Shown: piece after piece, positions 55,640 to 64,000 of the stretch
Layout: the number at the start of each line of letters is the position of its first letter
Numbering within the stretch: the stretch's first letter is position 1
Assembly (NCBI GenBank): GCA_907165135.1
Contig: OU015566.1
Span: 1,180,501-1,244,500 of the forward strand
Source: Oikopleura dioica
Taxonomy: Eukaryota > Chordata > Appendicularia > Copelata > Oikopleuridae
Reading direction: 5' to 3'
Length of the DNA stretch: 64,000 nt
Notes under the pieces: model-generated
Database searches by the model: none
Told to the model about the DNA's origin: nothing
Seen by the model: the letters and a program-made list of their open reading frames with translations, nothing else
Translations under genes and position numbers: made by a program

Positions 55640-58600
55640 AAAAAAGCCTTTTGCCGATTCTTTTTGGAACTTCAAACACAAAATTGACCGATGGCGGTAT
55701 CGCACACCACAAGGTAAATCAAACAAAAGTTTTTCGAAAAAAAATTTTGTTGCAAATTTTTCTTTAAAATTTTTAAATAAAAATTCTTGATCTAATCTCT
55801 CGTTTTCTTTAGAATATTCTTGACGGAGCAGATTTGACTTCAATCATTCCGGCGCGATTGGAATATGCAGCAGCAGCGCGAAATCCCCTTCCAAATCCGC
55901 GTTTCATTTTCCACAATAAAATTCCAAAGTGCGGATCGACCACCATGGCGAATATTCTCGCAGCTTTGGAGACGACGAACAATTTCAATCTCATTCACTA
56001 TCATCCCTGTATCAAATCTCGTAAGTATCGAATTCTAGGGACATTTACAGACATTTAAAGACATTCAAGGTCATAGGCTATTATTCATAAGGATTTGAGT
56101 CATAGGCTAAGACTCATATAATGAGTCATATGATATGACTTATCATAAATGAATCATCTCATATGATATGAGTCACAGTCTATGATAATATGACTCATTT
56201 TATATTTTAAATTATAAATGAGTCATATGAGTCATAGACTATGAATCATATGAGCCACATACGTAATGGACATCCATTTGCCCTTTTAGACATCATTACA
56301 TCAAATGACATTTCGAGTTAAAAATAAAATAACCGTAAAATTCTCATGTTTAGTTAATAATTGATGACATCGTGAGTTCATTGCTTCTGATACGTTTTCG
56401 TTACTTTGTTTTATTTTCAGCAAACTGTCCTTGATTATTATCGCAAACTTGAGCGACCTAACACACAACAAATTTAATCTGGGTTTGGCCATGTGCTTTG
56501 TTTTGCGAAAAAACACGGTCGGTTTTCTAACGGGAAACTCGTGTTTTCTAAAACCAAGTTCGTCTTTTATTGAGTTTGACTACGGACTGACCACGTTGTA
56601 TATTCCTTATCTAAAGACCTCAAACGAAACGGGAGAAAATTTTTGGTGGCAACGAGAATTGGTGTTTGCAAAAGTGGCTAGATAGGAGAGCATAGAAAAA
56701 ATTGATGACTTTTCAAAAAAAGCTTTTAAAAATTTCTTTATGAAATATAATTTATTTCATTATTTTTTCAAAAAAAAATTATAAAATATCAAAATTATAA
56801 ATATCAAAAAAATTTTTTTTTAAATTAATTATATAATAATTTTTTTTTTGGTTTTGATTATATTAAATTAGAAGTTCCATCCTTAAAAACCCCTTTTATC
56901 CTCTTTTTTGTCATCCGACCCGTTTTTTTATTCAACGTGAAATCGGCCCCGTTTTAAACCGCCATCAACACCCATTTATCATAACGATTTTGTTCAGCTT
57001 GTGACAAAGCACTCGACGGGCGGAAAAACAGCGATTACCTGGCGGACGAGCTTGCGCCCGAAGTTGAAGAAGCCTCAGCTGAAAGACCACTGGTCCTGGT
57101 CAAGGTAGGCATTAACGACTTATCCAGTTGAGAGACGAGCAACAGTTGTTTTTTCTTTGCGGGATTCGAGATTTTTATTCTTCTTTTTTTTAAACTTTCG
57201 GCGTTGGAATTTGCATCAGCAAAGAAAAAACTCGCCTCAAAAAACGTAATCAAACATTTTCAAAACCGCGCACTTAGATTTCTGGTCAAATTGACGCGCT
57301 CAGAACCGTGGTAAAGGCTCAAATACCACATTTTTGGGTTATAAAAAGATGGACGCAGCTGATTTATTGAAGACGTTTTTGATGAGAATCGACTTGTCTT
57401 CTTGATACTTAAGGCTCTCCCAATCCTAAAGGAATTATTTTTCAAATAGTGATTTCGAGGTGATACCCTTAAGATTTTTTAATAATTCAAGAAATTTTTT
57501 TTTCTCAAACAAATCTGATAATTCGAATTAAAAATCGGGGGCCGAAAAAAAACCGCCAAACTGGTCTTTTGACACAAAAAAAAACATGTTAAATATCTTG
57601 TTCAGCATCATCATTTCACGAATTTCACCGCTTACGATTTGGAACAACCAACGATGATCAATGTCGCCCGGGATCCAGTCAATAGGTTTGTCAGTTCATT
57701 CTATTTCAGACGCTTCGGCTTCAACAGAAACGAAGGGGTCAGACGAGAATTTATTGGAAGGAAGAAGCAAGAAATGGTAAGAAGAAAAATTTGTTGATCA
57801 AGATTTTCGACTCGAAAAAAAATGAAAAAATTGATTTTCGACTCGAAAAAAAAAATCCGATTTTCGACTCGAAAAAAAATGAAAAAAATTTTTATTTTTG
57901 ACTCGAAAAAAATGTAAAAAATTTCATTTTTGATTCGAAAAATTGTACTAAAAAGTCATTTTTTTCGCTGTATAAGCACTTTTGCGTCTGTCAAAACGGA
58001 CTTCTTAAAACTTACAGAATCACTTTATCGACCTGATCTCTAGAAAGAGAGGCGCTAGAATCTTTCGAGAAAGATAAGGAGCTTCTAAAAAGTCTAGCTG
58101 GTCTTTAAACTTTTTAATCCACGTGATTAGTTTTGATTTTTGATGTTGCACCAAGAGAGTACGTAGTTGGCCTAATTGAGCGAGCTAAGGAGATAAGCAT
58201 CAGGTGCGATTCGTGATTCTGGATTTATCGGAGATAAGCTTTTTCTCTTTCAAAAAAATGATATATTTTTAGGGACTTGAAGAATGCGTTCTCAGCGAGG
58301 CGCACGAGTGCAGGAACGGGCATAATACTGAACCTTTTTACGAAAAATATTTTTAAAAATTTCATTTAGATTTTTTCTTGAATTTCTGAAAAAATTTTCT
58401 TAAAGATTTTTATAAGAAATTTTCCTTCTTGATTTTTATCAAATTATTTTCTCAAAATCTTTTTCAAAATTTTTAATAAAAAAATCAGTAAAAAACTCGA
58501 AAAAGCGAAGCAGGATCAAATCAAGGACCGGTTCAAAAAAGCTTACAATCCAATTTCAAAAACAAGGAGAACGAAGACGTTTTGTTTATAATTTGTGACT

Positions 58601-60924
58601 CAGTCTTGCTCTCATAATTAGGGATTCCCTAATAGGGAAGATTCAATTTTGAACCAGAAATAGCCTTTTTGGAATACATCTGCGGAAGCGACAAATTCTG
58701 GCCGGAATGTGGAAATATTGCAAATGTAAGTCAAAATTTTCATGGAAATTTTTAAGTCAATTTTCGACAGTAGAAATGTAAAAAATTTTTCACAAGAATA
58801 AAACGTGCGCGAGTCATATTTTCGCATATTCAAAAATCAAATCCGTCATCATCAAATCATTTTTTCATCACCTGGTTTCTCAGTACTTGAAAAATCAACT
58901 CGATCAATGAAAATTTGATAAGAAATAAAAAAAAATATCATCCGTTAATTCCTTTTTACTCGTCATTGGTGAGCTTTGCGTGGATTAAGGATGTCGACCC
59001 CAGATTCAAGAAAATTTTCAAATTTTTGGATTAAGAACTAAGCCTTTAAAAAATCTTCTATAACGTAAGCTAAAGATTATTTCTGAAGTCAGAAGAGAAA
59101 TCAATCGTTAACCTCAAATTTCTCTCGTAAATTTTCTTTGAAAATTATCATAGTGAGACCCTTATTTTCGCAATTTTCGCGATTTTTTCTTTGAAAATAT
59201 GAAAGAATATTTCTCCCTTTTACAGATTTTTTTCGTCAAAAGAAAGCTTTTCTTATCAAATAAAAAACCTCTTTTTCAGTGAAAATAAGGGTGTCACTCT
59301 GAAGAATCAGAATAAGGCGAAAAAGAAATGAATCGATAATCAGTGGAAAAAACTCGATTAGATTGAACGCGTCAACTTTCCGTCGCACCGTTAAATTTCA
59401 TTGTCACCTTTTTATTCAAATTATTTCATCAAATTTTCAAATTTTTTTCTTGAAAAAGTGATGACATAATGTGAAAATTTGGCTCTGACGCAATTTTTCA
59501 CTTTTTCAATTCAAGTCCTTTTTTAATTCAATGAATTTTAGAAACAGATTTGCGACGTGTTTTTAACTAATTTTTTTCCACCGTGTTGATCAAAATTGAT
59601 GTCGTGAAATAATTTTCTCCGTTCCATTCGTTAATTCCTGTTTTAGCCAAAGTCGCGCGAGCGTGCTTTAGAAAGAGCGAAGAAGCACGTTTTGAACGAA
59701 TACCTCGCCATCGGAATCCTCGAAGATATTGAAAACACACTCACGTGAGTATTACACGAAAAAGATGAAATTTTATAATCAAACAGCAAGTTTTGTTTAT
59801 TTTTGAAGGATTTCAAGAAAAATAGAAAAATTAGGAAATATTTTTTTTTTATTTTTATTAAATAAAAATAATAATAAATAAATAGTAAATTATTTTAAAA
59901 AAATTTGAGAATTTTTATTATTCCCAAAAAAAAATTGAGAAATAATTTTTTTTTAAATTAAAAATTTAATTTGAAAAAAAAAATGGTAGAGATTTTTCTA
60001 TGGTTATATAATCACGCTTCAAAATTCTTGAGGCGTTCAAGGAATTTTCAGCTGTCCCTCAGGAATCTTTATGTTGAGTCATTTCGGAATTTTTTCATTC
60101 TTCGTTCTCTTTTCTCTCTGTTTCCCGTTTCCTCATTTTTAACACCGTATAATCTCATTTCCTGACTTCTTTTAGACTCTTCGAGCGAATGGTGCCAACA
60201 GTTTTTCATGGAGCACCGGCGGTTTACCGTGCAATCGGGGAGACCATCACGAACCAGGTACGTTCATCCCGTTTTTAATCCCTTCTCTTGCGCGACCAGA
60301 GCGCGAATTAAAAGAATTGGTTTTCTGTGACTTAACCTCTTTTTTGCGAAAATCACTGTGAAAAAGCTTATAAAAGAAGAAGGCCCTTAACCTTTTTTGG
60401 CGCCCTTGGAAAGTCGCCGAATGTCGTTTAATGTCGCCTTATTTCGCTGAATGTCATCGAATGTCGCCAAATGTCGCCAAATCTTCCTTTTTCTAATAAA
60501 AATACAGACATTTGAAAACTAAGTGGCGTCATTCGGCGACATTTGGTGACATTCAGCGACATTTGGCGACATTCGGTGACATTTAGCGACATTCGGCGCT
60601 ATTCAGCGACATCCAGCGATATTTAGCGACTTTGCCAGTGTCGCCCACCTTTTTTTGATAATTTTTGGAGAACATATTTCTAGCCAATAAAAAATAAACA
60701 TTTTTTGTAGCAACCAATCAAAAATCTTCTCAAAATTTGAAAACCTCTCTTTTGCTTCTCTCATTTTAATCACGCTTCAGACTTCGACTGCTAAAAAAGA
60801 GCCCGTCTCCGCAGAAGTCCGGGAAAAGCTCGAAAAGGGCCCACTCCGCCACCAGGTCGATCTCTACAATTTGATCAAAGCGACTTATGAGCAAAAACTC
60901 CGCGATTTCGGAATCACAAAATAA
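55640..60924 (+). CDS. UST: Uronyl 2-O-sulfotransferase (HS2ST/UST/pipe family), 5' partial
   Basis: A Golgi type II enzyme moving sulfate from PAPS to the 2-O position of uronic acid in chondroitin/dermatan or heparan sulfate. Exons about 55640-55713, then 55813-56020, 56998-57104, 57606-57776, 58273-58318, 58658-58725, 59647-59744, 60176-60257 and 60781-60924; from 55813 they encode 307 residues. The 5'-phosphosulfate loop is NKIPKCGSTT and the 3'-phosphate loop RDPVNRFVSSFYFRRFG; His-rich KHHHFTNF holds the likely catalytic base. ERALERAKKHVLNEYLAIGI and the LFERMVPTVFHG helix match UST better than HS2ST. Exon 58273-58318 ends correctly only with a GG-AG intron. Introns reach 1.0 kb, far larger than elsewhere here. 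The membrane-anchor exon was not found. Confidence 0.88.
56075..56265. repeat. ATGAGTCATA-rich palindromic tract in a UST intron
   Basis: Many overlapping TGAGTCAT/ATGACTCA and CATATGATATG words in both orientations over about 190 bp, so the tract can fold on itself repeatedly. Confidence 0.8.
59148..59310. mobile_element. Family C element in a UST intron
   Basis: CATAGTGAGACCCTTATTTT on the left and AAAATAAGGGTGTCACTCTG on the right, about 160 bp, arranged tail-out compared with the 44 kb copy. Confidence 0.65.
60410..60640. repeat. 10-bp minisatellite, inverted halves, in the last UST intron
   Basis: The left part repeats GTCGCCAAAT/GTCGCCGAAT; after about 50 bp the right part repeats ATTYRGYGAC (ATTCGGCGAC, ATTTGGTGAC, ATTCAGCGAC) about ten times, the complementary orientation. 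Confidence 0.9.
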
Positions 60925-62670
60925 TCTGCTAAAACTAAAGAAGTAGAAATTACTCAAAACACAAAAGAAAAATTAACTGTACATTCATACAACTGTCGAT
61001 TAACTGTACATATTTCAATATTTAAAAAAATGAAAATGTTCTTGATCGGGATGCCCCGAAATGACCTGTGACATTTTTGAAAATCGTTAACCTCACGAAG
61101 AGAGGTTGTGACTCATTATTTGCCTGTATGTCTTTTTTTATACACAAACTTAATATTTATCAATAAAAAGCATTTCTTTCCTTTGGAAAGATTTCTCTGT
61201 ACAATCTTAATTTCCGCCATATTTCTTATTTTTTTATTGAATTTGCATTTAAGGGGGTAGGAACAGCTTTTTCCGAAAAAGGCGATTTTTGACCGGCGCT
61301 ACAGACAAGAGAATCTTACATTTTCAAATTATCTCTTCAGGTTTAGATAGATACATCTTAGTTCTAGGAACATCTCTCTCGAAATTTGCTTTAGTCATCA
61401 AATTTTTGAGTAAACGGGCTCAGAAGCAGCTCATCTCTCCGAAATTCTCGATTTTCGCAAATTTTTAAACACGTATATCTCGAGTCCCCTGATAGTTAAA
61501 CAAATTTCATTCAGATTTTTGTGAAGCTCAACCCTTTTTCTGGGAACATTTATGAGGAAATTCCGTGAACATAAATAAATCTTATGTTTTCTTTTATGTA
61601 GCTGCAGTCCAAAATCGAGGAAGCTATTTCTACCCCCTTAAGAGATTTTTTTAAATTTTCGTAGTGGCTAAGACAGAAGAGTTAAGGTTAGGTTTTCCCG
61701 GAAACGACTTTTATTATTGAAAATTCGAGCAAAAATCGTTCCCTGAAAGTTGTAGCGAGCCTGTCGATCGGACACCTTCATATGACGAGGGTTATTCTTA
61801 AGCTTAGGGACGGAATTATGCAATAAGAATTGGTACAGGAACAATTCTTCTAAAATTTGGCCAAGATTGGTATGATAACCCTAACCCTTGATCCTTATCC
61901 AGGGGGCTACGCACCCGGGACCACCAATAGTTACTCCCAACCCCTAACCCTATCCCCTAACCGAGAAGAGGTTTGGTATAATACCCATTCTAGCTATATT
62001 ATAAAGAATTGGTCCTGTACCGATTCCAATTGGAGTGCACGCTGTTGGATTTGGTAATCCTAAGTCAGTGACATCATCAAAGTTGGGTTCAATTCCCATG
62101 CCAGGGACTTCGATGTTCACAGGATTAAAATTCCACATCAGCGCACACAACGTTTTTTGTGCTTTTTGTGCTCATGTGCTGAGAAATACGCTGGCTTTCT
62201 AGTATTTCTCATATAACGGAGAAGGACAAAAACGAGCATCTCGGAAGTTTGGACTTTCCCCTACCCTCGTCAGTTGTTTGTGCGCATTTAGCGTCTTGAC
62301 AGCGCCCGATCAAGGGGATCAAGTGGAAAAGACGTTCTCCGAGGAAATTGGCATTTTTAAAACTTGATCTGCGCTGCCGAAACTACTCAGGCGGATAAAC
62401 AGGACACATTTTCTCTCTCTTCAGACGCCGTCATAAAAATATTGCTCTTTTCAATTAAATATTTTTGGGGTTTCTCGAGTTCAGAAAAAAAGCAAAGAGT
62501 TCGGTTTTTTGAAGAAAAAATCAGTGGAAAATTACGAGAAAACGTGGTTAGCTCGTTTCAAACGAACAATTTTGGTATTATCTTCGGTCCATTTAGGGCG
62601 CGTCCAAATAATGCATCCGCTTTGTCGACAGCTTACTTAGTTCATACGTCCTAGCTCAATTCTTCTTACA
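60925..62670. other. Intergenic with family E MITE
   Basis: No gene supported. 61250-61645 is a family E element. CCCTAA-type short runs at 61.88 and 61.94 kb. Confidence 0.45.
61250..61645. mobile_element. MITE, family E, copy 3
   Basis: TTAAGGGGGTAGGAACAGCT on the left and GCTATTTCTACCCCCTTAAG on the right. Confidence 0.88.
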
Positions 62671-62674
62671 GTTG

Positions 62675-62893
62675 TCATCCTCTCTTCCCGTTATTCTTCG
62701 ATTGACGAATTTTTAATGATACAAAATGATGAAAAAAAGATGAGAGTTCCGGTGAAGGCTTTAAATTAAGCCGGCCGCAATATTTCTTTTCGACGGAAAA
62801 TGAGCTTCTCCAGATAGTTTTGCGGTTTTCTTTGATGATTGGAGCTTGGTTTGAATGAAAATATTGATTTTGATGGGGGAGATAATCACTCAT
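62675..62893 (-). CDS. Hypothetical ORF, 72 residues
   Basis: ATG in a CAAAATG context; MSDYLPHQNQYFHSNQAP then a basic Trp/Arg segment (NRKTIWRSSFSVEKKYCG). A GTAAG-like donor lies close to the end (about 62665), so it may be a first exon. No family. Confidence 0.3.
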   Translation of the reverse strand: MSDYLPHQNQYFHSNQAPIIKENRKTIWRSSFSVEKKYCGRLNLKPSPELSSFFHHFVSLKIRQSKNNGKRG

Positions 62894-62948
62894 TTTGACA
62901 AATATAAGAGAAAAATTTTTATTGAATCCTTTTTTTATTTTTAAATTT

Positions 62949-62992
62949 AACCCTCACCCTAGCACTAACCCTAACCCTAACCCTAACCCTTA
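62949..62992. repeat. Interstitial telomere-like repeat
   Basis: A short array of CCCTAA units (CTAACCCTAACCCTAACCCT), the animal telomere hexamer, inside the sequence rather than at an end. Confidence 0.85.
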
Positions 62993-63075
62993 CCAAAGTG
63001 TTCTTTTTTAGACGTAGTAGAAAGCTATTGTCGCAGAGTTTACCGAATCTGGCTATTATTTTCCCCGAACGGGTA

Positions 63076-63369
63076 CTACGCATAAGCCAACATAGAAGTT
63101 ATTTTTAAGTGTGCCCGAAAAAGATAATCCAAGACCGAGATTATGAAAGATGCTTTTGATGGCACTTTTTTCATCTTTAGATAGTTTGTTCTATCAAGAT
63201 AACCAGGCGAAATGAACGAGTCTCTCTTCAGAATTGACTTCATAATTGATTTTCTTGGACGGAGAATTGCTTGTTGATCTTGATCAATTTTGATAGTCAT
63301 TTGAACTACTTGTGTAGAATGGCTGAGAATGTATAGAAATAAACTCTCACATGAATACAAACAGAGCAA
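63076..63369 (-). CDS. Hypothetical ORF, up to 97 residues
   Basis: An internal Met start (MTIKIDQDQQAILRPRKSIM) follows an acceptor-like ACACAAG; basic, Ser/Lys-rich, no domain seen. Weak evidence. Confidence 0.25.
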   Translation of the reverse strand: MLCLYSCESLFLYILSHSTQVVQMTIKIDQDQQAILRPRKSIMKSILKRDSFISPGYLDRTNYLKMKKVPSKASFIISVLDYLFRAHLKITSMLAYA

Positions 63370-63868
63370 TAAGGTGACAGATAGACTATTAACAATTCAT
63401 TAATGAGATGATAAAAAAAGATGGCTAATTAACGATTTGAGTGTTTATTCGGAGATGACGAGTCGAGCCGACAAAATTTCGGTCTAATTCTATAAATGGA
63501 AGTGAATTTTTGATTTCCAATAAGATAATGTATTTTGCCTACCCTAATAAAAAGCCTTATCCATGAAATCAGTTTCATATTTTGGTTAAACCGAAAATTT
63601 TAGGACTAAACTAATTTTCGGAAGTGAATTCTTGGATTGCCAATAAGATTGCTGTATTAAGCCTACCATCCAATCAAAACCCTTTCCATAAAAATCTGTT
63701 CCAAAAATTGGTTCTACCCAAATTTTACGAAATTCAAATTTTTCGAATTTTTTCGAAAATTCGGGAAACACAATCGAGTTTTTCTGCCGATTGGTGCCAC
63801 ATGCCTTAAAATTCTTAAAACAAGTATCTTTAGCCTAACCTTAACCCTTACTCAGTAAGCTTACTGTA

Positions 63869-63991
63869 TCAAGGAATAAAAGATGATTCCATCCAATTCT
63901 TTGTTTGATCCGCATCACAGTCGCTCAAAAGAAAAATCGCCCCATCATCGTTATCTTTTTGCATATTGAAGTCATACAGTAAGATGGCGCT
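63869..63991 (-). CDS. Terminal exon of a gene running off the right edge
   Basis: After a TTCTTTAG acceptor the frame reads SAILLYDFNMQKDNDDGAIF then LLSDCDADQTKNWMESSFIP and a TGA stop, 41 codons. Composition and splice site look genuine; upstream exons lie outside the window. No family recognised. Confidence 0.5.
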   Translation of the reverse strand, partial: SAILLYDFNMQKDNDDGAIFLLSDCDADQTKNWMESSFIP

Positions 63992-64000
63992 CTAAAGAAA

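Noticed and set aside
1-64000. Bacterial-style operons or CRISPR arrays
   Set aside because: Spliced genes, signal and transit peptides, animal protein families and no direct-repeat/spacer pattern; the tandem repeats are micro- and minisatellites.
1-64000. Assignment to Fritillaria because of non-canonical introns
   Set aside because: Most introns here are ordinary GT-AG, so an Oikopleura-like species fits better; not decidable from this window alone.

Overview
The window looks like a gene-containing stretch of an animal nuclear genome, most likely an appendicularian tunicate (larvacean, Oikopleura-like). The reasons are: spliced genes with very short introns (29-60 nt is common); chordate-type protein sequences such as a vesicular GABA/glycine transporter, a uronyl 2-O-sulfotransferase, isovaleryl-CoA dehydrogenase and class I aldolase; many single-copy genes packed tail to tail; and a recurring minority of introns whose reading frame closes only with GA-AG or GG-AG ends, a known larvacean trait. 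The species assignment is inference; no rRNA or mitochondrial marker is present. All exon structures were worked out by hand from reading frames and splice motifs.

Layout. 0-8 kb: 3' end of a trypsin-like protease with a cysteine-rich tail (+), a CD20/MS4A-like four-pass membrane protein (-), a 60-residue spliced small protein (+), a secreted CUB protein (-) and a two-pass membrane protein (+). 8.6-15.3 kb: a secreted protein with a Thr/Pro-rich linker, a small membrane protein, a tandem pair of beta-propeller-like genes and a small secreted peptide. 15.7-24 kb: an uncharacterised gene tail to tail with isovaleryl-CoA dehydrogenase, a hypothetical (-) gene, a coiled-coil gene and a 608-residue secreted leucine-rich-repeat protein. 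24-36.3 kb: a multi-pass membrane protein, the vesicular inhibitory amino acid transporter, fructose-bisphosphate aldolase (-) and a single-pass membrane protein. 36.4-42.6 kb: several small (-) genes and a stand-alone secreted inter-alpha-trypsin-inhibitor C-terminal domain protein. 42.6-55.6 kb: gene-poor and full of short inverted-repeat elements. 55.6-60.9 kb: a uronyl 2-O-sulfotransferase gene with unusually long introns. 61-64 kb: mostly non-coding, with two weak (-) ORFs and the last exon of a gene running off the right edge.

The strongest theme is the relation between miniature inverted-repeat elements (MITEs) and introns. At least seven foldback families are visible, several with TTAA-flanked ends. 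One aldolase intron is almost entirely a MITE. Three other introns (in the LRR, multi-pass membrane and ITIH-like genes) are hairpins with non-canonical splice ends. One copy of the tandem beta-propeller pair has apparent introns where its sister copy has none. Together these suggest ongoing intron gain by foldback elements in this genome.
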